Shown: positions 1 through 8,718 of the stretch, piece by piece
How positions within the stretch are numbered: the stretch's first letter is position 1
How the letters are laid out: the number at the start of each line of letters is the position of its first letter
Source: Peribacillus frigoritolerans
GTDB taxonomy: Bacteria > Bacillota > Bacilli > Bacillales > Bacillaceae
DNA: 64,000 nucleotides
Direction of reading: 5' to 3'
Assembly (NCBI RefSeq): GCF_004358755.1
Contig: NZ_SMZY01000002.1
Coordinates: forward strand, 310,001-374,000
Position numbers and translations under genes: made by a program
The notes under the pieces: model-generated
Databases searched by the model: none
The model's input: the letters and a program-made list of their open reading frames with translations, nothing else
What the model was told of the DNA's origin: nothing

Positions 1-70
1 TAACCTGTTATTGGCAAATACATTACTTGTAAACTTCAAACCCATTCAGGTCTAAAGAATATTAACCATC

Positions 71-100
71 AAAAAAAGCATGGACTTCTCCATGCTTTTT
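71..100 (-). terminator. Rho-independent terminator of the flavin oxidoreductase operon
   Basis: Read on the minus strand, AAAGCATGGA and TCCATGCTTT form a 10-bp stem around GAAG, followed by a T-run. It starts at the stop codon of the last gene of the operon. Bases 1-70 hold nothing I can recognise. Confidence 0.85.
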
Positions 101-1523
101 AAGGCTTCACTTTGATCCATTTTTCAGTCAGCTTTGGCAGAATGCCTGAAAACAGTTTTTCTCTCCAATAGAGATCAGCCGTTTTTTGCACAGCTGCTGC
201 ATGATTCGGATACGGGTACACCATTTGAGAGAGATCTCCGATTTTTTTCCCGTTTTGTTTTGCAAACACTACTGTCTGCATCCAGTCTCCCGCTCCTTTG
301 CCAATCGCATGTGCCCCGAGGATTGTTCCTCCTGCGTTTGTTATAATCTTCACAAAACCATCTGTTGCTCCATCCGCAATAAATCGATCGACTTCATTGA
401 GCGGAGCTTTAAATACTTGTATCTCTTTATGCGCTTCTCTTGCCTCTTTCTCTGTCAGTCCCAGATGGAAAACTTCGGGACTTGTGTATGTGACCCAAGG
501 CATATGATCATATTTCACTTTATTCGGCAATCCCAGAACAGCTTTCTGTACAACAGCTTTGCCTTCCATTCCGGCTGCATGCGTGAATAGATAGTTTCCA
601 TTCACATCACCGATGGCATATATATGTGACAGGCTGGTCTGCATCGAGTCGTTCACTTTAATAAACCCTTTCTCATCGCATATAACTCCAATTTCATTTA
701 AGTTCAGTTGATCTGAATTGGGCTTTCTGCCTGCAGCAAGCAAAATCTCATTTACTTCTAATGTCTTCAGCACACCGTCCTGACTGATCACAAGTTCTTT
801 GCGGTCTTCAAAAGCTGAAGCAGATTCAATGCTTGCCTCTGTTAAAATCGTCATCTCTTTCCCCAGTAAATCCGTTGCAAGCTCCCTGATTTCATCATCT
901 TCTTTGGATAGAAGCATGGATGATCTTTCAATGATGGTAACTTCAGAGCCAAGTCTTGAAAAAGCCTGTGCTAGCTCGACGCCGATCGGTCCGCCTCCGA
1001 TCACAGCTAATTTTTCAGGAAGACGATCCAGCTGAAAGACGGTTTGATTCGTTAAAAACCTGGAATCTTTAAGTCCTTCAATATCCGGCACAGCAGGTCT
1101 TGATCCTGTCGCAATCACAATCTTTTTCCCCTTAATGACCTGTTCTCCGACTTTTATTTCATGTTTAGTCTGAAAAGCTGCCGTTCCATGGATGACATCG
1201 ATTCCAAGTTTCGTAAAGCGTTCATCGTCATCATGCTCCTGAATGGCTGCTATTGCTTGATGAACATGATTCATGATCTGCTTCATCTCGGTGCTGCCGC
1301 TCACGGATAAGCCGAATGATGCAGCTGTCTGTTTTGCCTCATAAACGTGATTTGCGGCAGAAATCAGCGCCTTTGATGGCACACAGCCAACGTGAAGACA
1401 GTCACCGCCTAAATTTTCATCTCTTTCTATTAAGGCAACGTGAGCACCAAGACTTGCAGCTCCTGCCGCCACGGTCAGGCCGCCTGCGCCTCCGCCAATG
1501 ACAATCACATCATATTCTTCCAT
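99..1523 (-). CDS. FAD-dependent pyridine nucleotide-disulfide oxidoreductase (MerA/Lpd-like)
   Basis: A 474-residue flavoprotein of the class I disulfide reductase family. Visible are the N-terminal FAD motif GGGAGG (about residues 10-15), the redox-active pair C42/C47 in GGDCLHVGCVPSK, an NAD(P) motif GGGPIGVE near residue 175 and the second FAD contact YAIGDVNG near 305. The C-terminal vicinal cysteines of mercuric reductase are missing, and the His-Pro-Thr-x-Glu of true Lpd is replaced by YPYPNHAAA. Neither mercury reduction nor lipoamide dehydrogenation should therefore be assumed. It is the last gene of the YnjBCD-like operon, 12 bp after the phosphatidyltransferase, and enzymes of this type commonly accompany TVP38/TMEM64 proteins. 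The substrate is unknown. Confidence 0.85.
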   Translation of the reverse strand: MEEYDVIVIGGGAGGLTVAAGAASLGAHVALIERDENLGGDCLHVGCVPSKALISAANHVYEAKQTAASFGLSVSGSTEMKQIMNHVHQAIAAIQEHDDDERFTKLGIDVIHGTAAFQTKHEIKVGEQVIKGKKIVIATGSRPAVPDIEGLKDSRFLTNQTVFQLDRLPEKLAVIGGGPIGVELAQAFSRLGSEVTIIERSSMLLSKEDDEIRELATDLLGKEMTILTEASIESASAFEDRKELVISQDGVLKTLEVNEILLAAGRKPNSDQLNLNEIGVICDEKGFIKVNDSMQTSLSHIYAIGDVNGNYLFTHAAGMEGKAVVQKAVLGLPNKVKYDHMPWVTYTSPEVFHLGLTEKEAREAHKEIQVFKAPLNEVDRFIADGATDGFVKIITNAGGTILGAHAIGKGAGDWMQTVVFAKQNGKKIGDLSQMVYPYPNHAAAVQKTADLYWREKLFSGILPKLTEKWIKVKP

Positions 1524-1535
1524 GTTTCTCTCCCC

Positions 1536-2117
1536 CTATTTTAGTATTTTTTTTGCCTCAAGCAGCCGCTGCAATGCGGTGAATAATTCAATCGCAAAGA
1601 ATAAATAGGTGATGAGAATCAGCTGATCGGTAAACATAATCATCAGCGAAAACAAAATAAATCCTTCCGTTCGCTCGGCAAGTCCTGCCTGATAGTAGAA
1701 TGATTTGACACCCTGCTTTTCACTGATTGCTCCAACCGTCAAAAAGATCGTCATGGAAATAATGATGGAAACAGAAAGCAGCAGCAGCGGCAATTGCGCC
1801 TCAGGATACGCTAATGCAAGACCGACGATGACACTGATCTCAACGACTCTGTCAAACGTTATATCAAGAACCGTTCCAAAACCGGATGGCTTCGTCAGTC
1901 TTGCCATCGTTCCGTCAACAGCATCCAGGTAGCCTGAAAACCATAAAACAAATAAGGCCAAAATCGGCTGTTCCAGATAAATGAACACACCTGAAGCGGA
2001 TCCGATCATAAAAGCAAGGACAGTTACCTGATTGGCTGATAAGCCAGCACTTAACAGCTGAACAGCAGACTTTTCAATAATAGGCTGCACATACTTGCGT
2101 GCATGAGTATCTAGCAT
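1536..2117 (-). CDS. CDP-alcohol phosphatidyltransferase family membrane protein (YnjF-like)
   Basis: A 193-residue membrane protein with the complete family signature in cytoplasmic-loop position: D65, D68-G69, A72-R73, G81, D85 and D89. These residues bind Mg2+ and the CDP-alcohol and transfer a phosphatidyl group to an alcohol. About five to six hydrophobic segments surround it. The ATG at 2117 follows GAGG by 7 nt, and the gene lies 9 bp after the TVP38 gene. The E. coli counterpart in a similar cluster is ynjF, also uncharacterised. The acceptor alcohol cannot be read from sequence, so it should not be taken as PgsA or PssA. Confidence 0.8.
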   Translation of the reverse strand: MLDTHARKYVQPIIEKSAVQLLSAGLSANQVTVLAFMIGSASGVFIYLEQPILALFVLWFSGYLDAVDGTMARLTKPSGFGTVLDITFDRVVEISVIVGLALAYPEAQLPLLLLSVSIIISMTIFLTVGAISEKQGVKSFYYQAGLAERTEGFILFSLMIMFTDQLILITYLFFAIELFTALQRLLEAKKILK

Positions 2118-2126
2118 AATGTGTCC

Positions 2127-2780
2127 TCATTTCCCGTTGTGAATGATCATTTTTTTTAGTTGTTTTTTGAAAAAAAGCGGCACAATGAGCAATAGCAGAA
2201 AGATCACGCAGGCTGCCGCTATAATCGCTGTGTCGCCTGCAGCCAAACTCGAACCAAGAAATGTAAAGGCGAATGTACCTGGAATAATCCCTATAAAAGT
2301 AGCAGACGCAAATGGAATCAGCTTTACCTTAGAAACACCCGCGGAATAGCTGATCAAATCAAAATGGAAAAGAGGAATAAGCCTTAAAATAAGAACATAG
2401 AGAAACCCATTCTGCTCAAGCTGGCGTTTCAGCGCCGCCGCTTTATCGTTTTCTTTGGTTTTGAATAGATCAATTTTTAATTTCCCTGCAGCCAAATAAG
2501 CAAGTATCGCTCCAGCCGTCGCACCAATCATAGTGTACACCATGCCAAAATAAGGACCGAATGCAAGTCCTCCTGCTATAGAGAGAATCGATGCCGGGAA
2601 AAGCACTAGCGGCCTGATTGAATAGAGAGCTATATAGAGCAGCGGTGCCCAAAGACCAAAGGATAGCATCCATTCTTTGATCAGCACCGGTTCTATTTTC
2701 AAAAAACGCTGATTGATCCATAGAAGCACTAGAACCAGACAAATGACAAGGAGTAGTTTCATTATGGTTTGTTTCTTCAT
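2127..2780 (-). CDS. TVP38/TMEM64 (DedA-superfamily) membrane protein, YdjX/YdjZ-like
   Basis: A 217-residue polytopic protein with a hydrophobic N-terminal helix, a central SNARE-associated/VTT-type region (about residues 70-185, including LRLIPLFHFDLISYSAG) and a basic C-terminus ending KKQLKKMIIHNGK. VTT/DedA proteins are implicated in lipid scrambling or membrane homeostasis. Its ATG overlaps the stop codon of the ABC ATPase gene (GGATGAAG), so translational coupling is likely. The adjacent phosphatidyltransferase suggests a lipid-related role for the operon, which is inference. Confidence 0.8.
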   Translation of the reverse strand: MKKQTIMKLLLVICLVLVLLWINQRFLKIEPVLIKEWMLSFGLWAPLLYIALYSIRPLVLFPASILSIAGGLAFGPYFGMVYTMIGATAGAILAYLAAGKLKIDLFKTKENDKAAALKRQLEQNGFLYVLILRLIPLFHFDLISYSAGVSKVKLIPFASATFIGIIPGTFAFTFLGSSLAAGDTAIIAAACVIFLLLLIVPLFFKKQLKKMIIHNGK

Positions 2781-3763
2781 CCTGTCTCTTCCTTCAGCAT
2801 GTTTTCATTAAAACAGCAAAGCATATCCGGATCTATTACTTCAATAAATACGGAATCACCAATGTCCGCTTTCAGATCAGAATGCAGGGTCAGCAGTTCG
2901 CCGTTCAGGTTTAAGAAGAGCGTGTAAAACGTCATGCCATGTTTTTGAACAATGTGCTTAACTTCCGCTTGAAAAGAAATCAGCCTTTGATCTGACTCAT
3001 TTCGAACCATCCGCAAATTTTTAACATGGGCAAAGGAGGTTTCATCAATCATCAATCCTTCGCTGAAAAAGGCCGCTGCAGCCGGATTTTCCGGATGATG
3101 ATACAGCTGCTCTGGAGTGCCCATTTGCTGAATGCTACCATTTGCTATGATAGCCGTCATGTCTCCCATATACATCGCTTCCTCCATATCATGGGTGACA
3201 AACAGAGCGGATGTGTGCTGTTCCTTCAGCAAATTTCTGACCCAAGTTCTAAGGCGGCTTCTAAGGGCCGGATCTAGACTCGCGAAAGGTTCATCCAGCA
3301 AGAGGAGTTTAGGCCTTGTGATTAAAGCCCGCGCTAATGCAATCCGCTGCTGCTGCCCCCCGGAGAGTTCGTGGGGATATGCGGACTGAAATTGAATCAT
3401 ATCCACCTTGTTCAGCATCTCACCTACTCTTTCTTTGCGCTTTTTTTCTTTCATGACTTTTAATCCATATTCCACGTTTTCAAAAACCGTCATATGAGAA
3501 AATAAAAGAGGCTGCTGAAACATCATGACAACTGGTCTTTTTTGAGCACGCACTTCTGTCATGTCTTTGCCATCAATCCAAATTCCGCCTGCATCAGCCG
3601 TCTCTAATCCGGCAATGCATCTTAAAAGGGTTGTTTTCCCTGTTCCTGATGGTCCGACTAAAGAGACAATTTCGCCTTGCCTGATGGTTAAGTTCACATC
3701 TTGGAATATGGAAGATTTTTTAAATCTTTTCGTTAAGCCTTTTATCTCAATCATGTCATTCAT
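2777..3763 (-). CDS. ynjD: ABC transporter ATP-binding protein (YnjD/PotA-like)
   Basis: A 328-residue ATPase with Walker A GPSGTGKTT (about residues 38-46), Q-loop MMFQQPLLF, signature LSGGQQQRIALARAL, Walker B LLLLDEPFASLDP and switch histidine in FVTHDMEEA. After residue 240 there is a short C-terminal extension resembling the TOBE regulatory region of sulfate/polyamine/iron-type importers. It sits between the fused permease gene (7-bp gap) and the TVP38 gene (4-bp overlap) and energises that importer. The symbol follows the E. coli cluster by analogy only. Confidence 0.82.
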   Translation of the reverse strand: MNDMIEIKGLTKRFKKSSIFQDVNLTIRQGEIVSLVGPSGTGKTTLLRCIAGLETADAGGIWIDGKDMTEVRAQKRPVVMMFQQPLLFSHMTVFENVEYGLKVMKEKKRKERVGEMLNKVDMIQFQSAYPHELSGGQQQRIALARALITRPKLLLLDEPFASLDPALRSRLRTWVRNLLKEQHTSALFVTHDMEEAMYMGDMTAIIANGSIQQMGTPEQLYHHPENPAAAAFFSEGLMIDETSFAHVKNLRMVRNESDQRLISFQAEVKHIVQKHGMTFYTLFLNLNGELLTLHSDLKADIGDSVFIEVIDPDMLCCFNENMLKEETG

Positions 3764-3770
3764 AGATCAA

Positions 3771-5432
3771 TCACCTTTTCTGATAAGGAGTTACAAGCCG
3801 GATAAATCCTTCAAAAAGCAGCCATATAAGGACTGGAATGAGGGCAAACAGGACAGAGAAGCTTGCAATGACGGCATCATCTGCGCTGCTGAAATAAGGA
3901 AAAAATAAACTTGCGAGTGTCACAACCAATCCTCCGCCAATGAGTGCTGTCAGCAAATATTGACTGAGAGAAATCGTGCAGGCCAGGAAAATCACGCTGC
4001 GGATACTGGGTATCAGCTGAGGCAGAAAGATTCGGTAAAAAATAGACAGACTGCCCGCTCCAAGAGTTTTTGCCTGCTCTTCCCACTTCACTCCTATTCT
4101 TTCAAAACCCGACCGCATCACTTTAATGGTATAAGGAAGAGTAGGCAGCATGTGAATCAAAACCACTCCTGCCATACTGCCCGCAAGTCCTGCCCGAATA
4201 AAAACAATATGAAGCCCTAAAGCAATCGTTAATGCAGGGACAATAATCGGAGTCAGGAGAAGTGTTTCGATAGCTGCCTTTCCTCTGAAGGATTGATGTG
4301 CAAGCACTTTAGCTGCCGGAGTCCCTATCAAAAGGTTTAATCCTATGACCCATAGAGCAATTTCTGCTGATTGAATGACTGCTTCAAAAAGCTTTGGCTC
4401 TTGAAAGAGAGTCATGTAGCTGCGCATTGAAAATCCATCAGGCAGCACATTCCCCCACTTCCAGCTGACAGCAGCACTTTTAAACAATACAAATACAACA
4501 GGAAGAAGAAACAAACCAAGTGTCATAAACATAATGGCCTTTGATCCTTTTGCTGAACCCTTGAACTCAATCGTGCTTTCCTTCGTTATTCTTTCACGCT
4601 GTCTGTTAAGGATCATATAAACGGTGAATAAACAGATGAGTATAATGGCGGCTGTGGCGATCATAGCCGCAAAAGCAAGAGGCCTCCTGCTCCAATCACC
4701 GGAATAAAACCATTGGAATGTCAGCACAGAAATCATCTTAGGGTACGTAGCTCCAAGCAGTGCCGGAACTTCATAGGCGGCAAAAATAAATGAAAACAAA
4801 ATCACAAAAATTTCAAGGAAAGATGGAAGGATAACAGGCCATTCAACTGTTTTGAATGCCTCCCATTTTGAACCGCCTAGCGTGTAGACAGCTTCTTTTT
4901 TAGCCATGTTTAACTGCTGATAAACCGGAAGAAGAACTAAAATAACAAACGGAACCTCTTTCCATAGATAGGTCAGAATCATTCCAGCTCCGCTTTCGCT
5001 CTTCATGATCTCTGGAAAACCTTCAGGAGATTCTATGAATCCTCCCAGAAAAAAGAGGGTAGAAAACCATCCGCTTTGCGAAAATAAAAGATAAACCATG
5101 TAGCCCCAAACGAAATGGGGAAAAAGCATCGGAATCCATGCAGCCAGCCTGAGATGTTTTTTTTGTAAAAGAGGATAAGTGCTCCGAACGATAAGCAGTC
5201 CGATGATCATAGACAGGATGACTGAAACTATTGTAATTTTAAGACTATATAGAAAAGATGCCTGAAAAGACGGATTCTTCAGCAATTCTGCATAAGCGGC
5301 TGTATTTATAGTCCCGCCCGGACTTGTAACGCTCTCAATTGCTGCCATCCATAGTCCTGCTCCTGCCATAATGGCAGTAAACAGGACAGCAGGCAGCAAA
5401 GGCCATAGCTTATTTTTTGCCTGCAACTTCAT
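3771..5432 (-). CDS. ynjC: ABC transporter permease, fused two-domain (YnjC/ThiP-like)
   Basis: A 553-residue permease with two homologous halves of about six transmembrane helices each. Each half carries an EAA-type coupling loop: around LGGSKWEAFKTVEWPVILP (residues about 183-201) and LGAGSLSIFYRIFLPQLIP in the second half. Such tandem permeases occur in thiamine, iron(III) and YnjC-type importers, where one polypeptide replaces the usual dimer. The start ATG lies inside the 3' end of the binding-protein gene (23-bp overlap), which indicates tight co-translation. Substrate unknown. Confidence 0.82.
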   Translation of the reverse strand: MKLQAKNKLWPLLPAVLFTAIMAGAGLWMAAIESVTSPGGTINTAAYAELLKNPSFQASFLYSLKITIVSVILSMIIGLLIVRSTYPLLQKKHLRLAAWIPMLFPHFVWGYMVYLLFSQSGWFSTLFFLGGFIESPEGFPEIMKSESGAGMILTYLWKEVPFVILVLLPVYQQLNMAKKEAVYTLGGSKWEAFKTVEWPVILPSFLEIFVILFSFIFAAYEVPALLGATYPKMISVLTFQWFYSGDWSRRPLAFAAMIATAAIILICLFTVYMILNRQRERITKESTIEFKGSAKGSKAIMFMTLGLFLLPVVFVLFKSAAVSWKWGNVLPDGFSMRSYMTLFQEPKLFEAVIQSAEIALWVIGLNLLIGTPAAKVLAHQSFRGKAAIETLLLTPIIVPALTIALGLHIVFIRAGLAGSMAGVVLIHMLPTLPYTIKVMRSGFERIGVKWEEQAKTLGAGSLSIFYRIFLPQLIPSIRSVIFLACTISLSQYLLTALIGGGLVVTLASLFFPYFSSADDAVIASFSVLFALIPVLIWLLFEGFIRLVTPYQKR

Positions 5433-6639
5433 TTATCCAGTTCTCCTTTAGCCAGTTCACATATTGTGCATCAACCTCTGGAACTAGCGCCTCCTGCAGG
5501 ATTTCCTGAGACAGCACTGATTCTCCGCGTTCTATTTCCTTCAGCTGATTTTTTTCTTTTTCGTTAAAGGTTGAAGGATCGACTGCAAGCCCTTCCCCCC
5601 AGTATGTCTGATCATGCTTTGCAAGCTGAGCTTCGGGAGACATAAAGAAATTAATCGCCGACATTGCCCCTTCAGGATTCTGTGAATTAAAGGGAATCCC
5701 CAGGAAATGTGTATTTCCGAGAGAGCCGGATTCTAAGACGAATGAACGGGTCGTTTCAGGGAAAATTCCTTTTTCAATCATGCTCTCCGCTCTTGCCTCG
5801 TTATACCCCATCGTCATCCAGACATCTCCGCTGCTGTATAGCCTATCGAGTTCGGCAAGAGAATTCGGATAGGTTTGCCCCTTTTTCCATAAGGATGGTT
5901 TGATGACGTTTAGGTAATTCCACATCTCCTTGCTGTTTAAAGCCGCAAACTCTTCATTGAATCCTTCTTCAAGCAGTGCATCTGCTCCGCCTGCAGATTC
6001 GTAAAAGACATGCCTTAAAAACGCATTGCCAGTAAAATCATTGGCGTCCGGATACGTAAATTTACCCGGGTTTTCTTCAATCCAGCTTTTAAGATCATTT
6101 AACGTTTTTGGAGGATTTTTCACCTTTGCTTCATCATACAAAAAGACAAACTGCACCTTTCCCCACGGTGCTTCAAACCCTTCTGTCCTTTCACCAAAAT
6201 CATATTGAATATCGAGAGCATTCTGATTTACATGCTCTTTAAAATTAGGCAGCTTTTCTGTAAATGGTCCAAAAAGCAAGCCGCTGCTTTTTGCATTTTT
6301 GAAATTCTCACCGTTGATCCAGATAATATCCGTGCTTCCTTCTGACTGTCCTGCTTTTTTCTCATTTAATAATTTTTGCAGAAATTCGGGAGCATCCATT
6401 GGAACACGTTCAAGCTTAATGCCATATTGCTCTTTAAGCCTTGGGGCAGCCCAGTCGTCAATGTACTGATTAATTCCCTCATCTCCGCCCCACATAAACA
6501 TGCGGACTGTACTGCCGTCTGCTTTTTTCTCTATTTCTTCCCACGATCGATCAAGTGCGCCCAAATTCTCGTTTGGAACGTTGGATTGTGAGCAGCCCGC
6601 TGCCAGTATCAGCATAAAAAATAAAATAAATGGCTTCAT
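5410..6639 (-). CDS. ynjB: ABC transporter substrate-binding lipoprotein (YnjB-like)
   Basis: A 409-residue extracellular solute-binding protein. The chosen ATG at 6639 gives the signal peptide MKPFILFFMLILAAGC, whose LAAGC lipobox makes it a membrane-anchored lipoprotein. AGGAGG precedes this ATG by 5 nt. The longer reading frame to 6672 would put ten extra residues before the signal peptide. The mature domain (FMWGGDEGINQYIDDW, GMFPE-type lobes) matches the YnjB group of bacterial solute-binding proteins. It is the first gene of the six-gene operon. I did not find a convincing metabolite riboswitch or operator in the 170 bp upstream. Confidence 0.82.
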   Translation of the reverse strand: MKPFILFFMLILAAGCSQSNVPNENLGALDRSWEEIEKKADGSTVRMFMWGGDEGINQYIDDWAAPRLKEQYGIKLERVPMDAPEFLQKLLNEKKAGQSEGSTDIIWINGENFKNAKSSGLLFGPFTEKLPNFKEHVNQNALDIQYDFGERTEGFEAPWGKVQFVFLYDEAKVKNPPKTLNDLKSWIEENPGKFTYPDANDFTGNAFLRHVFYESAGGADALLEEGFNEEFAALNSKEMWNYLNVIKPSLWKKGQTYPNSLAELDRLYSSGDVWMTMGYNEARAESMIEKGIFPETTRSFVLESGSLGNTHFLGIPFNSQNPEGAMSAINFFMSPEAQLAKHDQTYWGEGLAVDPSTFNEKEKNQLKEIERGESVLSQEILQEALVPEVDAQYVNWLKENWINEVAGKK

Positions 6640-6807
6640 GGTATCCTCCTGTATTCTCTTTTCATTTTGCACTGATTTTATAATTAATCATGCTATGCCT
6701 TCCTCATTGTTTCAAGTAGCAATATGCTGGCAGAAGGTAAACGGTGGAAACAGCATTATGGATGAATGGATTTATTGGAATTAGAAACTTCACCTTATAA
6801 CAGCATC

Positions 6808-6840
6808 AAAAAACCGAATCAGCGTTTGATTCGGTTTTTA
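6808..6840 (-). terminator. Terminator after the chemotaxis receptor gene
   Basis: ACCGAATCA/TGATTCGGT stem with A- and T-rich flanks, immediately downstream of the receptor stop codon on the minus strand. Bases 6640-6807 hold the operon leader of the ynjB-like gene and no gene. Confidence 0.8.
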
Positions 6841-6849
6841 AATCATCTA

Positions 6850-8561
6850 TTAAATGCGAAATGCGCCAACAAGCATTGCGAGATCATCCGATAAATCTTT
6901 TAACATTTTTGAGGAGTCTGAAACATCCCTGATACTGACCGAAGATTGATGAACGGAGGCAGAAACTTCTTCTATTCCCGCAGCTGATTCCTCTGAAACG
7001 GCAGCCACTTCTTCCACTGCCCTGTTCACTAGTGTCATACCGTCCGCTATCCTATGGACATGCCCGCCCACATTTTCAATTCTCTCATCAAGCTGTTGAA
7101 TGGATTGACTATTTGCTGAAAAGACTGACCTGTCAGGTGAATGGAATGTGTAGAATCTTTCACTCTAATTTGTCCGCTGCCAAGTGTTTCGGCAACGTGT
7201 TTTGAAAGGTTCTTAAACTCATCAACAATTTTAGTGATATCCGTGATTGATGACGTTACCCCAATTGCCAATTTCCTGACTTCATCCGCAACTACTGCAA
7301 ATCCTCTTCCATGCTCTCCGACTCTGGCAGCTTCTATCGCTGCGTTTAAAGCAAGTAAATTGGTCTGATCGGCAATTTGTTCGATGACCGTTACAAGCGA
7401 TGCAATCTCATTTGTTTTTTCTTCTAAAATCAAGACCTCCCGTGCGGAAGAATCCATCACCTTCATCATTTCATCCATATAGCTGACAGATGACCTCATT
7501 TGATGGGTTCCTGAAGCAACAAGCTGCAAAACCTGTGCAGATGATTGCCTCATTGCCGTCCCTTCCACGTTTGCTTTATCAATTTGTTTTGCGAAGTCAT
7601 CCAATTGTGCGGCAATATCCGAAGAAGCATGAGATTGTGCCGATGAACCGGCTGCAAGCTCCTGCATCGTTGCGGATACGTGCTGACTTCCTTCGTTCAC
7701 TTCAGATGATGCTTTGTTAAGCTCTGCACTCCTTGCCTGAAGTTCCTTTGAAGCCTCTTTTATATGCATAACCATAGCATTCATTTTATTTTTCAAGTTG
7801 TTTTGAGAAGCTGTCAGCTGGCCGATTTCATCCCGGCCGCCATACTCCATATCCGGTGTTGCCAGATTCCCGGCCGCCACTTCTTTAGAAAAATCAATCA
7901 CACGCTTTATGTGCATCATAATTAATTTTTGAATAAGAAGCGTAATCGCAGCTGAAATCAAAATTGATCCAATAAGGGCGGCGATCAGCGTGAACGCGAT
8001 TTGTGCCATATACTCCCGGGACTCATTAACTGAATCATTCCGCTCTTTCATTTTCATCTCCCGAAGTTCATCAAGCGCGGCAATCGTTTCATCACTGAGA
8101 ACCTTTGCCCGTTCTCTGACCCCGCTCAGTATCTGAGTATTTTTTTGTTCAACAGCCGGAATGACCGTAATGTAAAAGAGATCGTTCAGCATTTTATCAT
8201 TTTGAATTAATTTTAGAAAAAGTGCAGTTTCCTCTGCATCATTAAATTCCTTTTTGCTGTCTTCACCAGCTTGAAGCAAGGTTTTCCGTATCTCAAGGTA
8301 TGCCTCCTTATTTTCTTCAGTTGGATGAATGATATAGTCTGCAATCGCGCTATCCATTGCAAGAAAAATGGAACCTATTTCAGTCATTTTTCCGGCGCTG
8401 CTGCTCAGCTGATCCATTTTAGATAATTGATCATTGAGACCGCCCAACTGTGCAAACGTTACCATTGTTGAGATCGCAAAAAGCAAAATACAAATAAAAA
8501 CAGAAAAGCTGAATTTCCAGCCGATTTTAATATTCCTCCATGCACCCGCAAGTTTTTTCAT
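6850..8561 (-). pseudogene. Methyl-accepting chemotaxis protein interrupted by a one-base frameshift
   Basis: Two abutting frames together encode one typical receptor of about 570 residues. They give an N-terminal helix (about 12-32), an extracytoplasmic four-helix ligand-binding region, a second helix (about 185-205), HAMP, and the signalling hairpin with the conserved tip around [20 protein letters not shown]. The first frame runs off into unrelated residues after SFQQIVN, and the second resumes with [12 protein letters not shown] and [12 protein letters not shown]. One missing A/T pair near 7104 (GAATGGATTGAC instead of GAATGGAATTGAC) restores the frame. The start at 8561 follows AAAGGGG by 8 nt. 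This is either a recent pseudogene or a sequencing error. Confidence 0.85.
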
Positions 8562-8592
8562 TCCGCTGCCCCTTTTATTTTTTCTAAGAGTA

Positions 8593-8619
8593 TTATCGAC
8601 AAAAACTAGTAAATGTTTA
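8593..8619 (-). promoter_or_regulatory. SigD (motility) promoter of the chemotaxis receptor
   Basis: On the minus strand TAAA, 15 nt, GTCGATAA; the SigD consensus is TAAA-N15-GCCGATAA. It lies about 30 bp upstream of the receptor start, as expected for a flagellar-regulon gene. Confidence 0.75.
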
Positions 8620-8655
8620 CTATCATTCCACATCTTTAAAATATAGGTATATTTA

Positions 8656-8684
8656 TTCATATACTGTTAAATTTTTGATATAAT
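8656..8684 (+). promoter_or_regulatory. Probable SigA promoter of the EAL gene
   Basis: TTCATA, 17 nt, TATAAT, ending about 35 bp before the ATG at 8719, in the divergent interval between receptor and EAL genes. The -10 is perfect and the -35 only fair. Confidence 0.5.
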
Positions 8685-8718
8685 AGATTTATTATTTTTC
8701 AAAAGAGGCGATATTTTT

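Noticed and set aside
99-1523. Mercuric reductase
   Set aside because: The C-terminal vicinal cysteine pair and the N-terminal metal domain are missing and no mer genes are nearby.
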